DNA of 54,194 nt, from positions 1-54,194 of the forward strand of contig JPHH03000107.1 in NCBI GenBank assembly GCA_000750105.3, read 5' to 3'. Below, piece after piece: positions 31,130-40,901 of this stretch (positions are counted from its first letter, which is position 1; every line of letters begins with the position of its first letter). The DNA is from Tolypocladium sp. Sup5 PDA-1. Its lineage: Eukaryota; Ascomycota; Sordariomycetes; Hypocreales; Ophiocordycipitaceae. The position numbers and the translations under genes are program-made. The notes beneath the pieces were generated by a model. That model searched no databases, was not told the DNA's origin, and saw only the letters and a program-made list of their open reading frames with translations.

Positions 31130-32656
31130 GTTTAGCCAAGTCGCACCTTACAGCAGGAGGGAGCATAACGTAGCGATTTCTGGGGAGGAAACAATCCATT
31201 TGTTGGCAAGAAAGCATCGATATTACAGCAGACTATCATACGATGTAGTTATTCCATTTCTATTACTCCTTTTCTTGGGTGACGGTTTCGATGTGGCCGA
31301 GCTAGTGAGTGATGTAGAAGCGACATTAGATTCAAGGGCAGTCCTCCTTCTCTTCTATCTTATAGATAAATTTCTGTATTTCTCGGCCGTGCCTTGTTTA
31401 AACGGCTAAACGAGCTAATTACTCTTCTTCTCTTTAGTACTATACGCGGTACTTTCTAAATATAGCGCGGCCTTAATATACTTTAGATAAGAAACCAGAA
31501 TAATTATTTTATATAAAGGTTTAGTATGTATCGTATATATATTACTAGTATAATATTACCTAGTATTAATAAGTTATAGATTACGAGTATTTATAGCTAC
31601 TCCTCGCTAAATATTACCTATTTAGGGTAATTAGAAACGAGGCGCCGAGCGTGTCTTCGTCCCAGGCGTTATTATACTACTCTTTTACTAAATACTCTTA
31701 AAGCTTTCTAGGGCGACGAGCATTAACTTTAAAGAATTTATTAATAATATATACTCAGTCTAGTTATCTCGTATAAAGATATGCCTGCCTAACTCGGCGA
31801 CCTGCTATCGGAGCCGCAAGTTCTTAGTATTGGTCGCAAACGACCGATCTGCTCCTTAGAACGTTAAGCTATCGACGATGCGGCCCATGTCGATCATTCC
31901 TCACCTCCCCCCAGTGCCCGAACATCAACCTATCGAGTAGCTTTCCCGTCTCGTCGAACCCGGCCCAGCGGCCCAGCGGAATCCTCGCACCTCGGTCTCT
32001 TGACCCTGTATCACAGCGCCTCCATGTCGCAGTCTTCCTCCGATAGGCTGGCTAAGTCACAATGCCCCAAGAGTTCAAATGAATCTTACCTTATCCAACA
32101 TCTCGGCCGGTGTTCGTCCATGCGGATCCTTCGTTGGATACCCGTCTCCTTCCTTAGTCTGTCTCGGGAGGGCATCTCTGAGTTCAGAAAATACAGCTTC
32201 TAAACATGTGCTGTAGCAATGTTTTGGGCGACGCCCGTCCTTGTGTCACCAGAGGAATTTCTTGCAGCGGACTAGGCAAGTTGCGAATACATCACGTCGA
32301 AACCCTGGAGCGCGAGACACTGAGTGGCTCAACTCTTACGATGATCCCTGAACGAATGACAGGACGGACCCTATATTATAGGCAGACGATTGTATTTGTG
32401 CCATACATGTGCAACATTGTGTCATGGCTCATATGCCATAACGCAGATTCTATCAAGCATCCTCTCAGAATTTCACCCACACTAAATGACCCGAAATATC
32501 GGCATTACTTCTCGAGCATGGGCTGGAACATTCGTTATTAGGCGTGGATAAGAGCTCTATTCTAAGCAGTGCTACATACGGAAAACCTCCCCCTAGAGTC
32601 AGAGGCCATGGTGCAAGAACCGAGATGTCGTGGTACCGCATAGTCCCCCCCTGTGA
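31130..32656. other. RIP-like AT block and unassigned DNA
   Basis: 31400-31860 is AT-rich with the TA-rich RIP texture. 31860-32600 is of normal composition; open frames such as 32206-32541 (plus) carry no recognised motif. A decayed gene is possible, but nothing is supported. Confidence 0.35.
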
Positions 32657-33135
32657 TTATGCGCCGTAGGCCAGGTACTCGGGTGGCACTATTGGCTAGT
32701 GGTCAATGCCATCTTGAATCGTCATGCTCATCCCACCTAACTGGTGGGTTTGGATATGACAGTGGATGAGCCACGCGCCCGGGTTCGTCACATGATACCG
32801 CACTGCCGTCCATGTTGGACCTCTAGGAGCATCGAGCGTCGCGAACCCATCGCGTCGTGGCGGGTCTACCAAGTTGAAGTTCTGCGGTATCTCCTGCATC
32901 GCCGCCTCGACACTGCTCCACTTGAACATGCCTTGGCCCGAGCCGATCAGCCACATCTTGTTGCTGTGTTTGTGGATAGGGTGCGGCGGCTGTGGCACCT
33001 GCATGGCCACGAAGATGAGGCCGACCCACGTGATATTGAGCGTCGTGATAGTCAGGTTGTTCATAGCGTTAGGCTGCGGCTTGAAGAGGATCGGGTCGTC
33101 AGCGTCGAGCGACACGGGCAGCGACGGGACGCGAA
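32657..33135 (-). pseudogene. Multicopper oxidase (laccase-type) C-terminal exon relic
   Basis: Multicopper oxidases oxidise phenolic substrates using T1 and T2/T3 copper centres. After an acceptor-like CCTTGCAG the exon reads LDADDPILFKPQPNAMNNLT, PPHPIHKHSNKMWLIGSG (T1/T2/T3 His residues) and WLIHCHIQTHQLGGMSM (the HCH cluster and axial Met), then GIDH and a TAG at 32696, after which the same frame continues with an ending at TAA 32657-32659. The TAG sits at a probable Trp codon (TGG to TAG). The first two cupredoxin domains are missing apart from possible traces to about 33235. Non-functional. Confidence 0.8.
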
Positions 33136-33378
33136 CTGCAAGGTGAGACAGTCAACCTGGGCAGTTTCGAACCCTGCATTAAATCATCTCGCCATATGCC
33201 TCCGCTGAAATTGCCAAACGAGGTACTCATAATTGCGGAGGAAGAGCTGCCAATAATGGACAGTCCGCCGCATCGATTGTCCCAATCAGCGATCCCTTCT
33301 ACCGAAAAATCAAAGTGATTCCCGCGTTAATATCCATATATCAATTAGTTCAAATTCCGTATATGATTATGCTGTTTT

Positions 33379-34448
33379 CTAGGCCGCCATACGCTCAACA
33401 CGAAGCTGCAGCTCCTTGACCAAATCTATCCCGACCTTGGTAGACTCATCCAGGCTCTCATCCGGCAATCCAAGCAGCTCATTCTGCGCCTTGGCCGAGA
33501 GATCATTGGAAACATCTGGGTAAAACGCCCTTGCGTACAGCATCTTGCTAAAACCAGCCATGTTACCCACTTTCACTTGCGCCAGGCCATCCTCGTATCG
33601 CTTCTTGGTATCCTCGTGGGTAATTGCCCAGTCGGCGTCGGTGGTGCCAGTGACACGCTTGACGCTCTCAAACATGTCGTTTTGGCTGACCACAAAGCTC
33701 TTAATGTACACGCCCTTGTTGAGGAACGTCGACAGAGTAAGACTCTTATCGTTTTCGTCCTCGGGAAGCTCATTGAGGCTCAGGACCTTGGCCACGGCGC
33801 GCCCAACCTGCGATAACGTCGATGTCGAGTTCTTGGTGTTGCCATCGTCATAGATTGTCAGGGAACGCTTGCCAAAGTCGAACCCAAAGCGCGCATCCCC
33901 GCCCGCCAAGCTGTAATCGTACCAGAACCCACAGCACACTGTGATCCACTGCATGCCGAGCCTCTCAATCTCGTCCCTGTTGGCCTTGGCTACGGGCCCC
34001 AGCATTGTGTCTTCGCCGAGTTTAATGTTGTCAATGTCGCCGCCGTACCCGTTAGGCATGGCGTAGGGAATACCGGCCGTGGCGGCCGCCTGCACAAGCT
34101 TGCTGTGGGTGTCCCGGGGCGCGGTAGGGGCCATGGTTATGATCAAAAATTGCTGGCCCTTGAGGGCGGCAACAATGGTGGCCTCATCATCGTAGTCGAT
34201 TGAGGCGACTAGAACGCCCTTGGGGAGTTTGTTACCGCTGTCTTTGCGGGAAAGGGCCGTGACTGTGTGTCTTCCGGTCTCTAGAAGGGCGTTGGCAATG
34301 TGCGATCCAATGGTACCTCCAGCCTAATTGCGTTTGTTAGTTTTGTTGTATACGTGGTGTTGTTGAAGGGTTTACTTACGCCGATAATGGCGACTCTTTC
34401 GATGGCGTTTTTGAAGCCGACGGACTGGTTTTTGGCGTACTTGGGCAT
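33379..34448 (-). CDS. NmrA-like / isoflavone-reductase-like NAD(P)-binding protein 2 (337 aa)
   Basis: Exon 1 34448-34380, 56-bp intron 34379-34324 (GTAAGT...AATTAG), exon 2 34323-33379. The spliced product begins MPKYAKNQSVGFKNAIERVA and has the cofactor loop IIG-AGGTIG with the intron at exactly the same codon boundary as in reductase 1 (20407-21525). Shared blocks: TMAPTAPRDTHSKLVQAAAT, PEDENDKSLTLS, SQNDMFESVKRVTGT, TDADWAITHE and NELLGLP. The two genes are clear paralogues but well diverged. Probable cytosolic NADPH-dependent reductase or redox sensor; substrate unknown. Intact and free of RIP. Neighbours are a laccase relic downstream and the Zn2Cys6 regulator upstream on the same strand. 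Confidence 0.88.
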
Positions 34449-34579
34449 TATGGTTGGGTTGATTGTTGGGAATGTATTAATCGCTGCTATTATGGTCGAA
34501 CGAGGCGTTCGAGGTGTTTAAGCTTGTGAGAGGGTGGCAAGTGTCTGGCTATCCCTCTCTGGAGCAGGGAATGCCCGTC

Positions 34580-34587
34580 TATTTATA
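34580..34587 (-). promoter_or_regulatory. TATA-like box (TATAAATA)
   Basis: On the minus strand, about 139 bp upstream of the ATG at 34448. It mirrors the spacing at the paralogue (20274-20281). Confidence 0.45.
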
Positions 34588-35286
34588 CATTTCAGACCCA
34601 GTCTCGAGTGCTGTAGTTCTCTAAGGTACGCTCCATCTCAGCCTTGTCATATCTGATCGTACTCGAAAATCTCGGACAAAAGATCTCCACCTTCTAGAGT
34701 ATATCCGACTTAATTAGGTCAGAACTTGATTCGCCCGGAGATAATAGCGCTGGGAACGAAGGAGCTACAGCGGGCGAAGCCAGTCATAAGCCCGCGCTTC
34801 TCCGCCGCAGCAGCCGCACGCAGGGGTCCGCTAACACTGTCTGATAGGCTGGTGCGGCGGTAGGGGACTAAGTCCGCAATAGCCGCACATAAAGCCGCAC
34901 AAGGCGCATGGCATTGATGATTCACCTGCGGACCGACGGACTGATGGAGCTCCGAGTATGTCTTCAACCTCTAGAATGATAAGGATAGAAAATCCCGACA
35001 AGGAGCACAAATTTACGTAGACTCTATTGCGCCTCGCGGCCATAGGTCTACACGCCCTCTATCTAAGTCTCCCGGTAAATGCTCTCCGGGGCGTCCAAGA
35101 ACAGGGTACAGGAAATAAGTCAAATGAAGTAAGATTACATTTCCAAGGTTAGATATGTATTATATTATCATAGGTACAAAGCTGAACTTCATTGAACCAT
35201 CACAGAATATCACATGATAGTTTGATAATTCACATATCGAATCACTGTTGACTGGAGTGAATCAATATCTAACGACACCTGCGTCA
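34588..35286. other. Intergenic between regulator and reductase 2
   Basis: Promoter side of reductase 2 and 3' side of the regulator gene. A 34720-35040 patch with repeated GCCGCA words shows no convincing frame. Confidence 0.4.
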
Positions 35287-37038
35287 CTATAACTGGACGT
35301 CGGGACCGAGCATGGATAAATATGGCTCGATGAAAAATTGATCCCAGTCCGCCTCCCAATCCATGTCTGGCGCCGCGGTGTTGGCCTCGGATACCGGCGG
35401 TGCCTGAAAGAATTCATAGCCCGCCTCGACAGCTTCCAGCTGAGCAAGTTCCTTTCGCTTCTTTGCTATATTAAGGCTGAGTAGGTGCCGCGCCATCGAC
35501 AACGCCTCACGCGTCAGTCCTGTATCGGCAGCCTTGACAAGGTTCTCCAAGCCCTTGAATGCGGCGCCGATGTGGGCGGAGGCCGCCGGCGTGTCAATGG
35601 CTAACAGGATGCAGGTATACTGGAAGACGCTGCCGATGACGTTCCAGAACAGACGACCCTGGCTAGCTTGCTGCTCGGCCGCCTCCACTGCGGCGTTGCC
35701 GCTATCAATGACGAGCTTAATGATATCGTCCGGTATGCGGATCTTGAGCTGGTAAAGGCGTCGATAGAAGCAAAACGCAATGTCCGCCTTAGTCACCACT
35801 AGGAACGGATGGGTAAATTGGAGCTCATCCAGCGCCTTGAGACGCTTAAATAGCTCCTCACTCGAAGTTAGAGGCTGCAATTCGAGCTGGAACGGAGAAT
35901 CGGGCGAAGGAATGATCTGGATCAGTTGTACGAACTGATCGGCAACGGACCCTGGTATCGAGATGATAGGCTGGCAAGTCACGGCCCGAAATCCTGCAGG
36001 CGAACGATCGTACTCATAGGACAGCATGTTATGCCCGGCCCACGAGATCCAGAAAATTCTCCTCAGCCGGTCCGCATCATGTCCAAGGACAGCGGCGCCA
36101 GCGATGGACGCTATCTTCTTGATGTTCTCTTCCTCGTGCAGCCCTATCGCTTCACAGAGGTGCATTTGCGTGCACGAAGCGATCCAAGCATTGCTGGGCC
36201 GGGTCGTTGCCCGTAGGTAAAGCACTCGCATGCCCCACGCGACGATGTGGTCGATGCCATGCAAACGCATGGAGGCCGGATCATCGAGGATGGCTTTGGC
36301 GTACTGCACCAGGTCAGACTCCCGCGGGTGTCTGTTGGGAGATAGGAACGATCCGAGAGCAGCGACGCCAGCGGCCACGGCGGCAAAGGCGACCGTGTTG
36401 CTGCCGGAATTATGGTAATAATCCCGACATCGCTGAGCGTAGATTCTTGGGTCCATCACGTCGCCGATGGGGCCCAATACCGAGAAGTACGCACCCGAGA
36501 AGAAGCCAAGGTCTTCCTCCGAGATGAGATTTCCCAGAAAGCAGTGAGCGTTGGATGCCTCCTCGGGGCGAATGCCAAAGTTGTAAGCGAACGACCGCAT
36601 CTTTGGAGGGCTGTCGGAACCGAGAGCCACACCCAGGATGTGCGGGAATGCCATGGCCGCCGATGCCCCGGAGTATCTGAACTTCTGCTCGTCGAAGATG
36701 CCCGGGGACGCGCCGGCCACGACGGTGGGACTCTTCGTCGACGAGCCGTCGCCTTCGCGGCGGTCTCGCTCCATATGAGACCGGCTGCCCGGACTGCGGT
36801 CTGTGGCGGCCCGACTCGTCAGACGACTTTCACCGTCGAGGCTGACGCGCTTGGCTGGAGGCGGAATAGGTACGCCGCCGCCCATAGCACCAGTGGTGTT
36901 GTCGTCGGTGTACCTGCAGTTGTATCGGTAGGTGGTGCACATGCCACAAGGATACACGGTGTCGCATTTTCGCTTGCGCTGATGGCAAGGGATGCATGCC
37001 TTCCTCGCACGCTTGCGCTTGGCGATTGTCGTCGACAT
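35287..37038 (-). CDS. Zn2Cys6 transcription factor with fungal-specific MHR (583 aa)
   Basis: A nuclear DNA-binding regulator. From the ATG at 37038 the binuclear zinc cluster is complete: C15-x2-C18-x6-C25-x5-C31-x2-C34-x6-C41 (ACIPCHQRKRKC, then YPCGMCTTYRYNC), preceded by a basic stretch AKRKRARK. Next come a Ser/Arg-rich linker, then the middle homology region: LISEEDLGFFSGAYFSVLGP, TRPSNAWIASCTQMHLCEAI, RLRRIFWISWAGHNMLSYEY. The acidic/Trp/Phe C-terminus (MDWEADWDQFFIEPYLSML) may activate transcription. An in-frame ATG at 37182 would add 48 residues; I prefer 37038 because it is close to the cluster and in a better start context (purine at -3). Single exon, intact. Such regulators often control neighbouring clusters; targets are not determinable here. 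Confidence 0.92.
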   Translation of the reverse strand: MSTTIAKRKRARKACIPCHQRKRKCDTVYPCGMCTTYRYNCRYTDDNTTGAMGGGVPIPPPAKRVSLDGESRLTSRAATDRSPGSRSHMERDRREGDGSSTKSPTVVAGASPGIFDEQKFRYSGASAAMAFPHILGVALGSDSPPKMRSFAYNFGIRPEEASNAHCFLGNLISEEDLGFFSGAYFSVLGPIGDVMDPRIYAQRCRDYYHNSGSNTVAFAAVAAGVAALGSFLSPNRHPRESDLVQYAKAILDDPASMRLHGIDHIVAWGMRVLYLRATTRPSNAWIASCTQMHLCEAIGLHEEENIKKIASIAGAAVLGHDADRLRRIFWISWAGHNMLSYEYDRSPAGFRAVTCQPIISIPGSVADQFVQLIQIIPSPDSPFQLELQPLTSSEELFKRLKALDELQFTHPFLVVTKADIAFCFYRRLYQLKIRIPDDIIKLVIDSGNAAVEAAEQQASQGRLFWNVIGSVFQYTCILLAIDTPAASAHIGAAFKGLENLVKAADTGLTREALSMARHLLSLNIAKKRKELAQLEAVEAGYEFFQAPPVSEANTAAPDMDWEADWDQFFIEPYLSMLGPDVQL

Positions 37039-38157
37039 GACTGGCAAGAAGTTATGAGCTTCAAAGCCCACTGCTGTGGAAATAGAACTGTAGTAGAGTT
37101 GATCTTCTGGCCGGCGTTTCGGGGGCGGGGTTGACGCGATTATTGTATAGATTATTTTCGGCCAGCCAGCGATTGTGTGCATATATCGCTAAACATGGGT
37201 CGTGGTGTATTAGCTACCGCTAACGTGTAAAGCGGCCCTGAAGGGTGATAATTCTTATAAGATAGCTTCATTTAAGTATTAGGAGGCTGGTGGGCTTTGG
37301 GGGCGGGAGAGATCATCCTTGGTCTAGCTCAAAGCAGCTAGCGCAGCTCCATGCTCAGACTAACGTTTGTCCCAACGGACTGGACATGCCAATTTTAGGG
37401 ATAATAGAAGAAGTAGGGTAGAGAGTATGGCTTGGTTTTAGTAAAGCGATGAGCCCGATTAGTAGAACGATAGTATAATTGGGAGCAAGGGTATATATGG
37501 AAATATAGTGGCACTTAAGTATACATAGTATGTACATTGCGCCCGTGCCACCGGATCGAATCTGCATGCTTGATGACGAAGTTCTCAAAATGGGCGCGAC
37601 GTGATTCAGGTAGCGCAAACTGCGCAAGACGTCCTTGAACTGTTGCTCCTCTCGGCCACAGTTGCCCCCTTTAAGCGTCGATCAAATGTTGGGCATTGAT
37701 CATGCCACTGCTTTTGAACCACTCCCATTGAGCCTTTACGATCTCGAGATATGTGCGATTATGGGGAATCCGGTTGGCGAGCGAAGCGGCCAGGCTCGCA
37801 GACGCCCTCTATCTAGCCTTGAGGGCCTCAACGCGAGTCGGTCTACAAACAAAGCATGGGCATCGTGCAAGGACCGAAGGAACCAACCTGGAGGGCTGAA
37901 CGCTGGCAGGGAAGGAGCAGCTGAACCGCTCAAAATGTGATCGTCAGAGAAGAATGTTAGTCTAGCCGCGGCAAGTATGGCAACAGGTGCTTTTAGCTGT
38001 CATAGATCCCGCTTGTATCCAGCGACGTGGCCACGTTGAACCTACTATCCAACTCGGTTGATCCCGGGGTTAACTTCCGCCAAAACCCGCTAGCTACGCA
38101 GGGCTGCGTTATTAAAAGCCGAGTAAGTTCAGATTAGTTCAGATCTGCCGCCCGACG
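37039..38157. other. Intergenic, no supported gene
   Basis: Upstream of the regulator (37039-37340) and of the 38222 gene. 37200-37500 is AT-shifted. Open frames near 37635-37940 on either strand overlap each other and carry no motif. Confidence 0.45.
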
Positions 38158-38163
38158 TATAAA
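38158..38163 (+). promoter_or_regulatory. TATA-like box (TATAAA)
   Basis: Lies 64 bp upstream of ATG 38222, a usual distance in fungi for a core promoter. Confidence 0.4.
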
Positions 38164-38221
38164 GCGCGCCCAAGATACGTCAGTTCGCTCCAGCCTCAAG
38201 GAAGACACGGCAATCGCTCCG

Positions 38222-39007
38222 ATGTGTGCTCTCCACGACTCTCCATCGCCGCAGGCCGCAGACGCGGAATCGTCAACACACTCAGATTCTTCCACGTCCA
38301 GCAATCCAACTTATACCGCCGACGAGCTCGCGGCGATTTTCCTGGATTTCTACAAATTTCTCACCACGCTACACTACGACGCGGCGGATCTTAAAGTCCC
38401 TCCACCTGGAGGATGGCCGAGCCTGACACCCGAATTCTGCGCAAACTTTAAGTCCGACCATGCTATTGAGGTCCTACGCCGCCTACCCTACTTCGACAGT
38501 AACGCGTACATACATTACAAATCGCGATTGATAGACTATACGTCCTTTGACCGCGAATACTTCAAGACACATCAACCTCGGGATGAGTGGGCCGATTTCT
38601 GGTCTATTAAGGGGGAGGAGGTCGATCCGATTCACGTCTTCTGCATCGCCGCAGGCCACGAGACCTACGGCCGTGAACTATTCTTGAATGTTAAGGGCGG
38701 CGAAGTCATGGAGGACATGGTCCGTGCCGATTAACTCGATGCAGTCGATGTCAAGTCCTACTTTGATAACCTCAGAGAGGCGTATCGGAGCCTCAGGCTC
38801 ATTCCCTGCCCGGGTAGGATCACGATCGAGGCGTGGGACGTGGGCGAGCGAGCCGACGAGATCACTGAGGAACAAGTCCGTGCTCAGACGCAGGGGTGGC
38901 GAACCGACTTGGACGTTCACTATATTAGGCAGATTTACCGGCAGCACGGATGGCCTGATGCATTCCGCAAGGCTGACGCTAAGCTTCTTTCTCTTCTGCC
39001 TTGCTAG
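38222..39007 (+). pseudogene. Conserved hypothetical protein broken by a single in-frame TAA
   Basis: The frame from ATG 38222 runs 170 codons to TAA at 38732-38734, then continues in the same frame for 90 more codons to TAG at 39005-39007. Before the stop: YTADELAAIFLDFYKFLTTL, LKVPPPGGWPSLTPEF, VLRRLPYFDSNAYIHYKSRL and FCIAAGHETYGRELFLNVKG. After it: VDVKSYFDNLREAYRSLRLI, PCPGRITIEAWDVGE and VHYIRQIYRQHGWPDAFRKA. Both halves look like one uncharacterised ascomycete family. TAA can be one C-to-T change from CAA (Gln). The C-terminus also ends early and abuts an AT-rich RIP block. Readthrough is conceivable but a pseudogene is simpler. Confidence 0.75.
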
Positions 39008-39655
39008 CTTGCTCGGCCTGTCCCTTTAAGCCGGGGTATCGAAGCCGCCCTAGGATACGTAACCTATGCCCTCCTAGGAACGAAGGCAAAGGAAGCACTT
39101 AAGACCTATAGTAGAGAGGGTAAGGCAGTAATTTCCCGAGCCGACGGAAGATAGGGAAGGGGGTTTAGAAGATGGTAAACTTAACCCTAGAGAAATTCGC
39201 TTACCTTTAGTCTTAGGAACTCGAGTCTAATAAGAGATATATAGAAGAGGGCTAAACTATTGCTATCGAACTATAGAACCCTAGTGCCCCAAATCCCCCG
39301 ATAATAGACGCTAGGAATATAGTTAATCTTAAGTAGAGCTTTGCACTCTTTAATAGGCTAATATATAAAGGCGGATATATTAGGTTATAGGTAATCTTCG
39401 CTTCGAGGCCCTTTAGAAAGGCATATCGTTAATTCCTCTTCTTAGGTTACTAATAAATTATAGAATCCTAAAGCTTAGTTCTAATCTCCCCCTAAGTAAA
39501 GACTTCGCTAGGGCCTAGAACTACCTCGCTAAGGGTGCTATTAAGTAAATATATTAGCACTCTTATATACATTACGATATTCCTTTACGGATAAACTAGG
39601 AGAGTAAGAGGACGGGATTACTAACTTTCGAAGGCTAAGTAGGGATATTTTGTTA
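39008..39655. mobile_element. RIP-like AT-rich relic, family unknown
   Basis: TA-rich block with a dense spread of TAG/TAA codons and no frame longer than a few dozen codons; the texture is the same as the transposon relics at both window ends. Probably an old transposon fragment whose insertion trimmed the 38222 gene. Confidence 0.45.
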
Positions 39656-39758
39656 GGTTAGAGAGTCGGACCTAGGCACGGGGCTCCAGGCCCCGGGCTC
39701 CGCTCCGGGTCTCGGGCACGGGGCTAGAAACGTGGCCTCTTCGGGCAGGGTTTTCTCC

Positions 39759-39780
39759 CACACACACACACACACACACG
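39759..39780. repeat. (CA)n microsatellite
   Basis: About eleven CA units, followed by ACGCACATTCG. It lies at the border from AT-rich to GC-rich DNA. Confidence 0.85.
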
Positions 39781-40901
39781 CACATTCGTCATTCATCACG
39801 GGCGTCAGCCTTTTCCTTCTTCCTAGGCAGGTCCTAGCTATGAATTCAATCCCTCTTTCGCCTTGCCCTCCGGTGGTCCATCGTGTGTTCACTTTGCCTC
39901 AACAAAACTAGTCTCCAGGGCGTGAACAACTTGTTGGGGCTGGGTTGGATGCGTGCGAGTGTGCGTGAAGACAGACGAGAGAAAAACAAAGGACTGGAAC
40001 AAACAAACGGCGCCCGGATTTTCGTCGCGGTTGGCGGCTCCCGAGCTCCTTCCTGGCTGCTCCCCAGTAGCGAGCTCCTTCCCGGCTTCTCCCAAGCACG
40101 TGTGCATGGCAGCCTGGAAGACGGTGGTTGCCCCCTCTGGCCTTTGGCAACATAAAGCCACCACCACAGCAGCAGCGGCAGCAGTCGCTGCGTTCTGTCT
40201 TTTGTGGCCGGCGGCGCGGCCTTCCTTGCCCCTCGCCGTCGCCGCCGCCGCCAACTTGCCTTGCCGCGTTGGCAGGGCCGCGAGGGCCGCTGGGCGGCCC
40301 AGCGTCAGAGTTTGAGCCTTGTCATCAATCGATGACGGTGCGAGCAGAGGTGCCTGTCGCTGGCGTGGATGAACCAGGCGCGGCGGGGCAGCTGCGCCGG
40401 CCGCCATTGTCAGGGGCAGGCGGCACTTGGGACGAGCGACAGACAACAATAAGCCCTGCCATACGCGCGCGGTGGGGTGGGAGCGGTGGGTGGGCGAGCC
40501 GACGTCCCAAGTTACGGCGCTTACATGTAGCTGCGGCGGCAGTCGCCGCGTGGCCCGACGAGGCACGCCCAGAAATCAGGTAAAAGGTACCCAAGGTACC
40601 TAGGCATGCTACCCAGAGCAGATGTCTAGACGCGGAATACAGGGCGTCGCAGCGTAGACATGAGCTCGATAACCGGCGACAAAGGTCTTTCCAGCGCCAT
40701 GTCGGCTTCTCCCCATGCCATGTCCGACTCATTCTCGAAAGCTCGTCAGTGCGACACCTGACCTGAAGCCAAGCCTCGCCGTGAAACACCATCACTGGCG
40801 CGAGTAGTTCCCCGATGAGAGCGAGACAGAGGCCGAATCTGATGGCGTGGCGTGGCGTGGCGTGGCGCGGGGATTAATTCATTGCTTTTACTCCCCTCCA
40901 T
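39781..40901. other. GC-rich non-coding region
   Basis: Long overlapping frames exist on both strands (e.g. 39889-40566 minus, 40128-40583 plus), but they are Ala/Arg/Pro-rich shadows of GC-rich, CAG/CCG-repetitive DNA with no motif. It contains one arm of an inverted repeat (39968-40098) and GGCGT pentamer repeats at about 40842-40866. Confidence 0.5.
39968..40098 (+). repeat. Inverted-repeat arm A
   Basis: Related to the reverse complement of 43229-43330. A 19-bp word beginning CCCGAGCTCCTTCC is identical, and flanking blocks (GACGAGAGAA-, AACGGCG-, TTCTCCCAAG-type) occur in the same order. The GAGCTCCTTCC-GGCT-CTCCC unit is itself tandemly doubled within this arm. Confidence 0.65.

Noticed and set aside
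34300..34521. Hydrophobic plus-strand frame resembling a small membrane protein
   Set aside because: Antisense to exon 1 and intron of reductase 2, whose splice sites and motifs are convincing.
19309..37038. Complete biosynthetic gene cluster
   Set aside because: No core synthase visible and several tailoring genes are broken; kept only as an inferred remnant.
36412..37134. 240-codon plus-strand frame
   Set aside because: Antisense shadow of the Zn2Cys6 regulator; no motif of its own.
39889..40583. Long opposing frames in GC-rich DNA
   Set aside because: Both strands are open because of low-complexity GC-rich repeats; Ala/Arg/Pro-rich, no domain, no splice sites.
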